From Hydractinia symbiolongicarpus (lineage: Eukaryota; Cnidaria; Hydrozoa; Anthoathecata; Hydractiniidae): a DNA stretch of 64,000 nt. Shown in pieces: positions 37,086-49,305 of this stretch. The stretch is taken from contig NC_079886.1 of assembly GCF_029227915.1 (NCBI RefSeq), forward strand, positions 28,312,501 to 28,376,500. Direction: 5' to 3'. Position numbers and translations under genes: made by a program. The first letter of the stretch is position 1. Every line of letters begins with the position of its first letter. The notes beneath the pieces are model-generated. The model was not told the DNA's origin, did no database searches, and saw only the letters and a list, made by a program, of their open reading frames with translations.

Positions 37086-40000
37086 GTGGTAAAAAAATAA
37101 TTTAAAAAATCGTTCGGGAAATGAGTTTACTCCCAGTTTACTTTCTTTCTATACATTCGACTATGCGGGTTAAGCCCGGGATTTACGGGAAAGCGCGGGT
37201 TTTCGTTTGCCGGCGCTTAAACTCCTTTTATTCAGCGTCTCATCAAAAATGAAATCAGTTTTGAAAACTACAAGTCTCATGCGTTTTAATGGTGGAAAAA
37301 TGATTTAAAGAATCGTTCGGGAAATGAGTTTACTCCCTGGGTACTTTCTTTGTATACTTTTGACTATACGGGCCGAGTCCGGAATTTACGGGAAATTGCG
37401 GGTTTTCGTTTGCCGGCGATTAAACTCCTTTTATTCAGCGTTTCATTAAAAATGAAATCATATTTGAAAACTACAAGTCTCATGCGTCTTAGTGGTAAAC
37501 AAATAATTTAAAAAATCGTTCGGGAAATGAGTTTACTCCCTGGGTACTTTCTTTGTATACATTCGACTATACGGGCCAAGCCCGGGATTTACGGGAAATC
37601 GCGGGTTTTCGTTTTCCGGCGATTAAACTTCTTTTATTCAGCGTCTCATCAAAAATGAAATTATTTTTGAAAACTACAAGTCTCATGCGTTTTAGTGGTG
37701 AAAAATAATTTAAAGAATCGTTCGGGAAATGAGTTTACTCCCTGCGTACTTTCTTTGTATACATTTGACTATACGGGCCGAGTCTGGGATATACGGGAAA
37801 GCGCGGGTTTTCGTTTGCCGGCGATTAAACTCCTTTTATTCAGCGTCTCATCAAAAATGAAATCAGTTTTGAAAACTACAAGTCTCATGCGTCTTAGTGG
37901 TAAAAAATTAATTTAAAAAATCGTTCGGGAAATGAGTTTACTCCCAGTTTACTTTCTTTCTATACATTCGACTATACGGGTCAACCCCGGGATTTACGGG
38001 AACTCCCGGGTTTTCGTTTGCCGGCGATTAAACTCCTTTTATTCAGCGTCTCATCAAAAATGAAATCATTTTTGAAAACTACAAGACTCATGCGTTTTAG
38101 TGGTGAAAATATAATTTAAAGAATCGTTCGGGAAATGAGTTTATTCCCTGCGTACTTTCTTTGTATACATTCGACTATACCGGCCGGTTCCGGGATTTAG
38201 GGTAAATCGCGGGTTTTCGTTTGCCGGAGATTAAACTCCTTTTATTCATCGTCTCATCAAAAATGAAATCAGTTTTCAAAACTACAAGTCTTATGCGTTG
38301 TAGTGGTGGAAAAATGATTTAAAGAATCGTTCGGGAAATGAGTTTACTCCCTGGGTACTTTCTTTGTATACTTTTGACTATACGGGCCGAGTTCGGGATT
38401 TACGGGAAATCGCAGGTTTTCGTTTGCCGGCGATTAAACTCCTTTTATTTAGCGTTTCATCAAAAATGAAATCATATTTGAAAACTACAAGTCTCATGCG
38501 TCTTAGTGGTAAAAAAATATTTTAAAAAATCGTTCGGAAAATGAGTTTACTCCCTGGGTACTTTCTTTGTATACATTCGACTATACGGGCCAAGCCCGGG
38601 ATTTACGGGAAATCGCGGGTTTTCGTTTGCCGGCGATTAAACTCCTTTTATTCAGCGTCTCATCAAAAATGAAATCATATTTGAAAACTACAAGTCTCAT
38701 GCGTCTTAGTGGTAAAAAAATAATTTAAAAATCGTTCGGGAAATGAGTTTACTCCCTGGGTACTTTCTTTGTATACTTTTGACTGTACGGGCCGAGTCCG
38801 GGATTTACGGGAAATCGCGGGTTTTCGTTTGCCGGCGATTAAACTCTTTTATTCAGCGTTTCATCAAAAATGAAACATATTTGAAAACTACAAGTCTCAT
38901 GCGTCTTAGTGGTAAACAAATAATTTAAAAAATCGTTCGGGAAATGAGTTTACTCCCTGGGTACTTTCTTTGTATACATTCGACTATACGGGCCAAGCCC
39001 GGGATTTACGGGAAATCGCGGGTTTTCGTTTGCCGGCGATTAAACTTCTTTTATTCAGCGTCTCATCAAAAATGAAATTATTTTTGAAAACTACAAGTCT
39101 CATGCGTTTTTGTGGTGAAAAATAATTTAAAGAATCGTTCGGGAAACTAGTTTACTCCCTGCGTACTTTCTTTGTATACATTTGACTATACGGGCCGAGT
39201 CTGGGATTTACGGGAAATCGCGGGTTTTCGTTTGCCGGAGATTAAACTCCTTTTATTCAGCGTCTCATCAAGAATGAAATCGTTTTTGAAAACTACAAAT
39301 CTTATGCGATTTAGTGGTAAAAAATTAATTTAAAAAATCGTTTGGGAAATGAGTTTACTCCCAGTTTACTTTCTTTCTATACATTCGACTATACGGGTCA
39401 AGCCCGGGATTTACGGGAACTCCCGGGTTTTCGTTTGCCGGCGATTAAACTCCTTTTATTCAGCGTCTCATCAAAAATGAAATCATTTTTGAAAACTACA
39501 AGTCTCATGCGTTTTAGTGGTGAAAAAATAATTAAAAAAATCGTTCGGAAAATGAGTTTACTCCCAGTTTACTTTCTTTCTATACATTCGACTATGCGGG
39601 TTAAGTCCGGGATATACGGGAAAGCGCGGGTTTTCGTTTGCCGGCGCTTAAACTCTTTTTATTCAGCGTCTCATCAAAAATGAAATCAGTTTTGAAAACT
39701 ACAAGTCTCATGCGTCTTAGTGGTAAAAAAATAATTTAAAAAATCGTTCGGGAAATGAGTTTACTCCCAGTTTACTTTCTTTCTATACATTCGACTATGC
39801 GGGTTAAGCCCGGGATTTACGGGAACTCCCGGGTTTTCGTTTGCCGGCGATTAAACTCTTTTTATTCAGCGTCTCATCAAAAATGAAATCATTTTTGAAA
39901 ACTACAAGTCTCATGTGTTTTAGTGGTGAAAAAATAATTTAAAAAATCGTTCGGGAAATGAGTTTACTCCCTGGGTACTTTCTTTGTATACATTCGACTA

Positions 40001-40329
40001 TACGGGCCAAGCCCGGGATTTACGGGAAATCGCGGGTTTTCGTTTGCCGGAGATTAAACTCTTTTTATTCAGCGTCTCATCAAGAATGAAATCGTTATTG
40101 AAAACTACAAGTCTTATGCGTTTTAGTGGTATAAAATTAATTTAAAAAATCGTTCGGGAAATGAGTTTATTCCCAGTTTACTTTCTTTCTATACATTCGA
40201 CTATACGGGTCAAGCCCGGGATTTACGGGAACTCCCGGGTTTTCGTTTGCCGGCGATTAAACTTCTTTTATTCAGCGTCTCATCAAAAATAAAATCATTT
40301 TTGAAAACTACAAGTCTCATGCGTTTTAG
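37086..40329 (+). repeat. Satellite monomers, mixed order
   Basis: About 16 monomers. The variant ATGCGGGTTAAGCC, abundant further right, appears first at about 37161. The trio at about 38080-38480 is related to 33820-34210. A unit at about 38830-38880 has lost a C and two bases (TTAAACTCTTTTATTC, AAATGAAACATATTTG). Nothing other than satellite. Confidence 0.82.
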
Positions 40330-40611
40330 TGGTGAAAAAATAATTTAAAAAACCGTTCGGAAAATGAGTTTACTCCCTGGGTACTTTCTTTGTATACATT
40401 CGACTATACGGGCCGAGTCCGGAATATACGGGAAAGCGCGGGTTTTCGTTTGCCGGCGAATAAACTCCTTTTATTCAGCGTCTCATCAAAAAAAAATCAG
40501 TTTTGAAAACTACAAGTCTCATGCGTTTTAGTGGTGAAAAAATAATTTAAAGAATCGTTCGGGAAATGAGTTTACTCCCTGGGTACTTTCTTTGTATACT
40601 TTTGACTTTAC

Positions 40612-40644
40612 GGGCCGAGTCCGGGATTTACGGGAAATCGCGGG
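40612..40644 (+). other. G-tract ladder in the monomer core (example)
   Basis: Four GGG tracts at 40612-40614, 40623-40625, 40632-40634 and 40642-40644 are separated by 8, 6 and 7 bases. The spacing is the same in most monomer sub-types although the bases between differ. Two further GGG (40561 and 40581) lie upstream at wider spacing. This pattern fits a loose intermolecular or long-loop G-quadruplex, but the first loop is longer than the usual limit of seven, so folding is a possibility and not a call. The tracts step by 11, 9 and 10 bp, close to one helical turn. Confidence 0.6.
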
Positions 40645-40688
40645 TTTTCGTTTGCCGGCGATTAAACTCCTTTTATTCAGCGTCTCAT

Positions 40689-40708
40689 CAAAAATGAAAT
40701 CATTTTTG
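40689..40708. repeat. 20-bp dyad in the AT-rich half (example)
   Basis: Perfect inverted repeat: arm CAAAAATGA, spacer AA, arm TCATTTTTG. It occurs at this place in a large share of monomers in both arms. Some sub-types break it, with CAAGAATGA plus TCGTTTTTG, or with TCAGTTTTG in the right arm, so it is common but not universal. A dyad with 9-bp half sites is a plausible binding site for a dimeric DNA-binding protein or a small cruciform; nothing in the window shows which. Confidence 0.65.
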
Positions 40709-43700
40709 AAAACTACAAGTCTCATGCGTTTTAGTGGTAAAAAAATAATTTAAAAAATCGTTCGGGAAATGAGTTTACTCCCTGGGTACTTTCTTTGTAT
40801 ACGTTCGACTATACGGGCCAAGCCCGGGATTTACGGGAAATCGCGGGTTTTCGTTTGCCGGCGATTAAACTCTTTTTATTCAGCGTCTCATCAAAAATGA
40901 AATCATTTTTGAAAACTACAAGTCTCATGCGTTTTAGTGGTGAAAATATAAGTTAAAGAATCGTTCGGGAAATGAGTTTACTCCCTGCGTACTTTCTTTG
41001 TATACATTCGACTATACCGGCCGGTTCCAGGATTTAGGGTAAATCGCGGGTTTTCGTTTGCCGGAGATTAAACTCCCTTTATTCAGCGCCTCATCAAAAA
41101 TGAAATCATTTTTAAAAACTACAAGTCTCATGCGTCCTAGTGGTAAAAAAATAATTTAAAAAATCGTTCGGGAAATGAGTTTACTCCCTGGGTACTTTCT
41201 TTGTATACATTCGACTATACGGGCCAAGCCCGGGATTTACGGGAAATGGCGGGTTTTCGTTTGCCGGTGATTAAACTTCTTTTATTCAGCGTCTCATCAA
41301 AAATGAAATCATTTTTGAAAACTACAAGTCTCATGTGTTTTAGTGGTGAAAAAATAATTTAAAAAATCGTTCGGGAAATGAGTTTACTCCCTGGGTACTT
41401 TGTTTGTATACATTCGACTATACGGGCCAAGCCCGGGACTTACGGGAAATGGCGGGTTTTTGTTTGCCGGCGATTAAACTTCTTTTATTCAGCGTCTCAT
41501 CAAAAACGAATTTATTTTTAAAAACTACAAGTCTCATGCGTTTTAGTGGTGAAAAATAATTTAAGGAATCGTTCGGGAAATGAGTTTACTCCCTGCGTAC
41601 TTTCTTTGTATACTTTTCACTATACGGGCCGAGTCTGGGATTTACGGGAAATCGCGGGTTTTCGTTTGCCGGAGATTAAACTCCTTTTATTCAGCGTCTC
41701 ATCAAGAATGAAATCGTTATTGAAAACTACAAGTCTTATGCGTTTTAGTGGTATAAAATTAATTTAAAAAATCGTTCGGGAAATGAGTTTATTCCCAGTT
41801 TACTTTCTTTCTATACATTCGACTATACGGGCCGAGTCCGGAATATACGGGAAAGCGCGGGTTTTCGTTGCCGGCGATTAAACTCCTTTTATTCAGCGTC
41901 TCATCAAAAAAAAATCAGTTTTGAAAACTACAAGTCTCATGCGTTTTAGTGGTGAAAAAATAATTTAAAGAATCGTTCGGGAAATGAGTTTACTCCCTGG
42001 GTACTTTCTTTGTATACTTTTGACTATACGGGCCGAGTCCGGGATTTACGGGAAATCGCGGGTTTTCGTTTGCCGGCGATTAAACTCCTTTTATTCAGCG
42101 TCTCATCAAAAATGAAATCATTTTTGAAAACTACAAGTCTCATGCGTTTTAGTGGTAAAAAAATAATTTAAAAAATCGTTCGGGAAATGAGTTTACTCCC
42201 TGGGTACTTTCTTTGTATACATTCGATTATACGGGCCAAGCCCGGGATATACGGGAAATCGCGGGTTTTCGTTTGCCGGCGATTAAACTCTTTTTATTCA
42301 GCATCTCATCAAAAATGAAATCATTTTTGAAAACTACAAGTCTCATGCGTTTTAGTGGTGAAAATATAAGTTAAAGAATCGTTCGGGAAATGAGTTTACT
42401 CCCTGCGTACTTTCTTTGTATACATTCGACTATACCGGCCGGTTCCAGGATTTAGGGTAAATCGCGGGTTTTCGTTTGCCGGAGATTAAACTCCCTTTAT
42501 TCAGCGTCTCATCAAAAATGAAATCAGTTTTGAAAACTACGATTCTTATGCGTTTTATTGGTGAAAAAATGATTTAAAGAATCGTTCGGGAAATGAGTTT
42601 ACTCCCTGGGTACTTTCTTTGTATACTTTTGACTATACCGGCCGAGTCCGGGATTTACGGGAAATCGCGGGTTTTCGTTTGCCGGCGATTAAACTCCTTT
42701 TATTCAGCGTCTCATCAAAAATGAAATCATATTTGAAAACTACAAGTCTCATGCGTCTTAGTGGTGAAAAAATAATTTAAAAAATCGTTCGGAAAATGAG
42801 TTTACTCCCTGGGTACTTTCTTTCTATACATTCGACTATGCGGGTTAAGCCCGGGATTTACGGGAACTCCCGGGTTTTTGTTTGCCGGCGATTAAACTCT
42901 TTTTATTCAGCGTCTCATCAAAAATGAAATCATTCTTGAAAACTACAAGTCTCATGCGTCTTAGTGGTAAAAAAATAATTTAAAAAATCGTACGGGAAAT
43001 GAGTTTACTCCCAGTTTACTTTCTTTCTATACATTCGACTATGCGGGTTAAGCAAGGGATTTACGGGAACTCCCGGGTTTTTGTTTGCCGGCGATTAAAC
43101 TCTTTTTATTCAGCGTCTCATCAAAAATGAAATCATTTTTGAAAACTACAAGTCTCATGTGTTTTAGTGGTGAAAAAATAATTTAAAAAATCGTTCGGAA
43201 AATGAGTTTACTCCCTGGGTACTTTCTTTGTATACATTCGACTATACGGCCGAGTCCGGGATATACGGGAAAGCGCGGGTTTTCGTTTGCCGGCGATTAA
43301 ACTCCTTTTATTCAGCGTCTCATCAAAAATGAAATCATTTTTGAAAACTACAAGTCTCATGCGTCCTAGTGGTAAAAAAATAATTTAAAAAATCGTTCGG
43401 GAAATGAGTTTACTCCCTGGGTACTTTCTTTGTATACATTCGACTATACGGGCCAAGCCCGGGATTTACGGGAAATCGCGGGTTTTCGTTTGCCGGAGAT
43501 TAAACTCTTTTTATTCAGCGTCTCATCAAGAATGAAATCGTTATTGAAAACTACAAGTCTCATGCGTTTTAGTGGTGAAAAAATAATTTAAAAAATCGTT
43601 CGGAAAATGAGTTTACTCCCTGGGTACTTTCTTTGTATACATTCGACTATACGGGCCGAGTCCGGAATATACGGGAAAGCGCGGGTTTTCGTTTGCCGGC

Positions 43701-46700
43701 GAATAAACTCCTTTTATTCAGCGTCTCATCAAAAAAAAATCAGTTTTGAAAACTACAAGTCTCATGCGTTTTAGTGGTGAAAAAATAATTTAAAGAATCG
43801 TTCGGGAAATGAGTTTACTCCCTGGGTACTTTCTTTGTATACTTTTGACTTTACGGGCCGAGTCCGGGATTTACGGGAAATCGCGGGTTTTCGTTTGCCG
43901 GCGATTAAACTCCTTTTATTCAGCGTCTCATCAAAAATGAAATCATTTTTGAAAACTACAAGTCTCATGCGTTTTAGTGGTAAAAAAATAATTTAAAAAA
44001 TCGTTCGGGAAATGAGTTTACTCCCTGGGTACTTTCTTTGTATACGTTCGACTATACGGGCCAAGCCCGGGATTTACGGGAAATCGCGGGTTTTCGTTTG
44101 CCGGCGATTAAACTCTTTTTATTCAGCGTCTCATCAAAAATGAAATCATTTTTGAAAACTACAAGTCTCATGCGTTTTAGTGGTGAAAATATAAGTTAAA
44201 GAATCGTTCGGGAAATGAGTTTACTCCCTGCGTACTTTCTTTGTATACATTCGACTATACCGGCCGGTTCCAGGATTTAGGGTAAATCGCGGGTTTTCGT
44301 TTGCCGGAGATTAAACTCCCTTTATTCAGCGCCTCATCAAAAATGAAATCATTTTTAAAAACTACAAGTCTCATGCGTCCTAGTGGTAAAAAAATAATTT
44401 AAAAAATCGTTCGGGAAATGAGTTTACTCCCTGGGTACTTTCTTTGTATACATTCGACTATACGGGCCAAGCCCGGGATTTACGGGAAATGGCGGGTTTT
44501 CGTTTGCCGGTGATTAAACTTCTTTTATTCAGCGTCTCATCAAAAATGAAATCATTTTTGAAAACTACAAGTCTCATGTGTTTTAGTGGTGAAAAAATAA
44601 TTTAAAAAATCGTTCGGGAAATGAGTTTACTCCCTGGGTACTTTGTTTGTATACATTCGACTATACGGGCCAAGCCCGGGACTTACGGGAAATGGCGGGT
44701 TTTTGTTTGCCGGCGATTAAACTTCTTTTATTCAGCGTCTCATCAAAAACGAATTTATTTTTAAAAACTACAAGTCTCATGCGTTTTAGTGGTGAAAAAT
44801 AATTTAAGGAATCGTTCGGGAAATGAGTTTACTCCCTGCGTACTTTCTTTGTATACTTTTCACTATACGGGCCGAGTCTGGGATTTACGGGAAATCGCGG
44901 GTTTTCGTTTGCCGGAGATTAAACTCCTTTTATTCAGCGTCTCATCAAGAATGAAATCGTTATTGAAAACTACAAGTCTTATGCGTTTTAGTGGTATAAA
45001 ATTAATTTAAAAAATCGTTCGGGAAATGAGTTTATTCCCAGTTTACTTTCTTTCTATACATTCGACTATACGGGCCGAGTCCGGAATATACGGGAAAGCG
45101 CGGGTTTTCGTTGCCGGCGATTAAACTCCTTTTATTCAGCGTCTCATCAAAAAAAAATCAGTTTTGAAAACTACAAGTCTCATGCGTTTTAGTGGTGAAA
45201 AAATAATTTAAAGAATCGTTCGGGAAATGAGTTTACTCCCTGGGTACTTTCTTTGTATACTTTTGACTATACGGGCCGAGTCCGGGATTTACGGGAAATC
45301 GCGGGTTTTCGTTTGCCGGCGATTAAACTCCTTTTATTCAGCGTCTCATCAAAAATGAAATCATTTTTGAAAACTACAAGTCTCATGCGTTTTAGTGGTA
45401 AAAAAATAATTTAAAAAATCGTTCGGGAAATGAGTTTACTCCCTGGGTACTTTCTTTGTATACATTCGATTATACGGGCCAAGCCCGGGATATACGGGAA
45501 ATCGCGGGTTTTCGTTTGCCGGCGATTAAACTCTTTTTATTCAGCGTCTCATCAAAAATGAAATCATTTTTGAAAACTACAAGTCTCATGCGTTTTAGTG
45601 GTGAAAATATAAGTTAAAGAATCGTTCGGGAAATGAGTTTACTCCCTGCGTACTTTCTTTGTATACATTCGACTATACCGGCCGGTTCCAGGATTTAGGG
45701 TAAATCGCGGGTTTTCGTTTGCCGGAGATTAAACTCCCTTTATTCAGCGTCTCATCAAAAATGAAATCAGTTTTGAAAACTACGATTCTTATGCGTTTTA
45801 TTGGTGAAAAAATGATTTAAAGAATCGTTCGGGAAATGAGTTTACTCCCTGGGTACTTTCTTTGTATACTTTTGACTATACCGGCCGAGTCCGGGATTTA
45901 CGGGAAATCGCGGGTTTTCGTTTGCCGGCGATTAAACTCCTTTTATTCAGCGTCTCATCAAAAATGAAATCATATTTGAAAACTACAAGTCTCATGCGTC
46001 TTAGTGGTGAAAAAATAATTTAAAAAATCGTTCGGAAAATGAGTTTACTCCCTGGGTACTTTCTTTCTATACATTCGACTATGCGGGTTAAGCCCGGGAT
46101 TTACGGGAACTCCCGGGTTTTTGTTTGCCGGCGATTAAACTCTTTTTATTCAGCGTCTCATCAAAAATGAAATCATTCTTGAAAACTACAAGTCTCATGC
46201 GTCTTAGTGGTAAAAAAATAATTTAAAAAATCGTACGGGAAATGAGTTTACTCCCAGTTTACTTTCTTTCTATACATTCGACTATGCGGGTTAAGCAAGG
46301 GATTTACGGGAACTCCCGGGTTTTTGTTTGCCGGCGATTAAACTCTTTTTATTCAGCGTCTCATCAAAAATGAAATCATTTTTGAAAACTACAAGTCTCA
46401 TGTGTTTTAGTGGTGAAAAAATAATTTAAAAAATCGTTCGGAAAATGAGTTTACTCCCTGGGTACTTTCTTTGTATACATTCGACTATACGGCCGAGTCC
46501 GGGATATACGGGAAAGCGCGGGTTTTCGTTTGCCGGCGATTAAACTCCTTTTATTCAGCGTCTCATCAAAAATGAAATCATTTTTGAAAACTACAAGTCT
46601 CATGCGTCCTAGTGGTAAAAAAATAATTTAAAAAATCGTTCGGGAAATGAGTTTACTCCCTGGGTACTTTCTTTGTATACATTCGACTATACGGGCCAAG

Positions 46701-46739
46701 CCCGGGATTTACGGGAAATCGCGGGTTTTCGTTTGCCGG

Positions 46740-46944
46740 CGATTAAACTTCTTTTATTCAGCGTCTCATCAAAAATGAAATCATTTTTGAAAACTACAAG
46801 TGTCATGCGTTTTAGTGGTGAAAATATAAGTTAAAGAATCGTTCGGGAAATGAGTTTACTCCCTGCGTACTTTCTTTGTATACTTTTGACTATACGGGCC
46901 GGTTCCGGGATTTAGGGGAAATCGCGGGTTTTCGTTTGCCGGAG
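46740..46944 (+). repeat. Linking monomer
   Basis: Satellite sequence of about one monomer between two HOR domains, including a GGTTCCGGGATTTAGGGG core. Confidence 0.8.
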
Positions 46945-49305
46945 ATTAAACTCATTTTATTCAGCGTCTCATCAAAAATGAAATCATTTTTGAAAACTAC
47001 AAGTCTCATGCGTTTTAGTGGTAAAAAAATAATTTAAAAAATCGTTCGGGAAATGAGTTTACTCCCTGGGTACTTTCTTTGTATACATTCGACTATACGG
47101 GCCAAGCCCGGGATTTACGGGAAATCGCGGGTTTTCGTTTGCCGGCGATTAAACTCCTTTTATTCAGCGTCTCATCAAAAATGAAATCATTTTTGAAAAC
47201 TACAAGTCTCATGCGTTTTAGTGGTAAAAAAATAATTTAAAAAATCGTTCGGGAAATGAGTTTACTCCCTGGGTACTTTCTTTGTATACATTCGACTATA
47301 CGGGCCAAGCCCGGGATTTACGGGAAATGTCGGGTTTTCGTTTGCCGGCGATTAAACTCTTTTTATTCAGCGTCTCATCAAAAATGAAATCATTTTTGAA
47401 AACTACAAGTCTCATGCGTTTTAGTGGTGAAAATATAAGTTAAAGAATCGTTCGGGAAATGAGTTTACTCCCTGCGTACTTTCTTTGTATACATTCGACT
47501 ATACCGGCCGGTTCCAGGATTTAGGGTAAATCGCGGGTTTTCGTTTGCCGGAGATTAAACTCCCTTTATTCAGCGTCTCATCAAAAATGAAATCAGTTTT
47601 GAAAACTACGATTCTTATGCCTTTTAGTGGTGAAAAAATGATTTAAAGAATCGTTCGGGAAATGAGTTTACTCCCTGGGTACTTTCTTTGTATACTTTTG
47701 ACTATACCGGCCGAGTCCGGGATTTACGGGAAATCGCGGGTTTTCGTTTGCCGGCGATTAAACTCCTTTTATTCAGCGTCTCATCAAAAATGAAATCATA
47801 TTTGAAAACTACAAGTCTCATGCGTCTTAGTGGTGAAAAAATAATTTAAAAAATCGTTCGGAAAATGAGTTTACTCCCTGGGTACTTTCTTTCTATACAT
47901 TCGACTATGCGGGTTAAGCCCGGGATTTGCGGGAACTCCCGGGTTTTTGTTTGCCGGCGATTAAACTCTTTTTATTCAGCGTCTCATCAAAAATGAAATC
48001 ATTTTTGAAAACTACAAGTCTCATGCGTCTTAGTGGTAAAAAAATAATTTAAAAAATCGTACGGGAAATGAGTTTACTCCCAGTTTACTTTCTTTCTATA
48101 CATTCGACTATGCGGGTTAAGCCCGGGATTTACGGGAACTCCCGGGTTTTTGTTTGCCGGCGATTAAACTCTTTTTATTCAGCGTCTCATCAAAAATGAA
48201 ATCATTTTTGAAAACTACAAGTCTCATGTGTTTTAGTGGTGAAAAAATAATTTAAAAAATCGTTCGGAAAATGAGTTTACTCCCTGGGTACTTTCTTTGT
48301 ATACATTCGACTATACGGCCGAGTCCGGGATATACGGGAAAGCGCGGGTTTTCGTTTGCCGGCGATTAAACTCCTTTTATTCAGCGTCTCATCAAAAATG
48401 AAATCATTTTTAAAAACTACAAGTCTTATGCGTCCTAGTGGTAAAAAAATATTTTAAAAAATCGTTCGGGAAATGAGTTTACTCCCTGGGTACTTTCTTT
48501 GTATACATTCGACTATACGGGCCAAGCCCGGGATTTACGGGAAATCGCGGGTTTTCGTTTGCCGGCGATTAAACTCATTTTATTCAGCGTCTCATCAAAA
48601 ATGAAATCATTTTTGAAAACTACAAGTCTCATGCGTTTTAGTGGTAAAAAAATAATTTAAAAAATCGTTCGGGAAATGAGTTTACTCCCTGGGTACTTTC
48701 TTTGTATACATTCGACTATACGGGCCAAGCCCGGGATTTACGGGAAATCGCGGGTTTTCGTTTGCCGGCGATTAAACTCCTTTTATTCAGCGTCTCATCA
48801 AAAATGAAATCATTTTTGAAAACTACAAGTCTCATTCGTTTTAGTGGTAAAAAAATAATTTAAAAAATCGTTCGGGAAATGAGTTTACTCCCTGGGTACT
48901 TTCTTTGTATACATTCGACTATACGGGCCAAGCCCGGGATTTACGGGAAATGTCGGGTTTTCGTTTGCCGGCGATTAAACTCTTTTTATTCAGCGTCTCA
49001 TCAAAAATGAAATCATTTTTGAAAACTACAAGTCTCATGCGTTTTAGTGGTGAAAATATAAGTTAAAGAATCGTTCGGGAAATGAGTTTACTCCCTGCGT
49101 ACTTTCTTTGTATACATTCGACTATACCGGCCGGTTCCAGGATTTAGGGTAAATCGCGGGTTTTCGTTGGCCGGAGATTAAACTCCCTTTATTCAGCGTC
49201 TCATCAAAAATGAAATCAGTTTTGAAAACTACGATTCTTATGCCTTTTAGTGGTGAAAAAATGATTTAAAGAATCGTTCGGTAAATGAGTTTACTCCCTG
49301 CGTAC
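46945..49305 (+). repeat. 1623-bp (8-monomer) higher-order repeat, one copy plus partial second
   Basis: Copy 1 is about 46945-48567 and copy 2 stops near 49305. The rare GGGAAATGTCGGG is at 47324 and 48947, and GATTCTTATGCC at about 47609 and 49231. The unit contains the same series (ATAAGTTAAAG, GGTTCCAGGATTTAGGG, GATTCTTATG, TATGCGGGTTAAG, TACGGCCGAGTCC) found in the 16-monomer units on either side. Confidence 0.82.

Larger units (their letters stand above)
40552..40754 (+). repeat. Representative 203-bp monomer
   Basis: A typical full-length unit, counted as 203 bases from GAATCG to the base before the next AAATCG. In order it has TTCGGGAAATGAG, TTTACTCCCTGGGTAC, TTTCTTTGTATAC, the G-tract core (40612-40644), TTTTCGTTTGCCGGCG, ATTAAACTCC, TTTTATTCAGCGTCTCATC, the 20-bp dyad (40689-40708), AAAACTACAAGTCTCATGCG, and an AT-rich tail TAGTGGTAAAAAAATAATTT. 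The consensus of this type has 79 G+C in 203 (about 39%) and 13 CpG. It is offered as a phase reference: position 1 is 40552. Confidence 0.9.
40330..46739 (+). repeat. 3243-bp (16-monomer) higher-order repeat, two copies
   Basis: Copies of about 40330-43572 and 43573-46739, almost identical in order and in private changes 3243 bp apart: GTCCGGAATATACGG, GGCGAATAAACTCC, CATCAAAAAAAAATCAG, GACTTTACGGG, ATACGTTCGAC, GCGCCTCATC, TGATTAAACTTC, GTTTGTATAC, AAAACGAATTTATT, CACTATACGGG, TTGCCGGCG with a missing T, and CGTACGGGAAATG. Homology ends where 43497 has GGAGATT and 46740 has GGCGATT. Each unit is 16 monomers of mixed types. Confidence 0.92.

Noticed and set aside
39342-39683. A 113-codon open frame spanning two monomers (also 102 codons at 24979-25287 and 31877-32185).
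   Set aside because: It arises because a single T is missing or changed in the AATAATTTAAA stop region, which fuses two ordinary monomer frames. Second half is the same sequence in another frame.
40540-40565. tRNA-like box A (TTTTAGTGG) and box B (CGTTCGGGAAA), hinting at a SINE-derived monomer.
   Set aside because: By eye about 6 of 9 fixed box A bases and 5 of 10 box B bases fit, the two are only about 25 bp apart, and no tRNA fold can be drawn.
40605-40645. Bacterial-type promoter from TTGACTATAC or a TATA element (GGTATAAAATTAATTT).
   Set aside because: These are common monomer words in an AT-rich repeat with no gene downstream, and the context is eukaryotic satellite.
43438-43454. A true CENP-B box.
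   Set aside because: The gap between TTCG and CGGG is six bases, not seven, and the correctly spaced variant loses the fixed A and one G. Kept only as a near-match finding.
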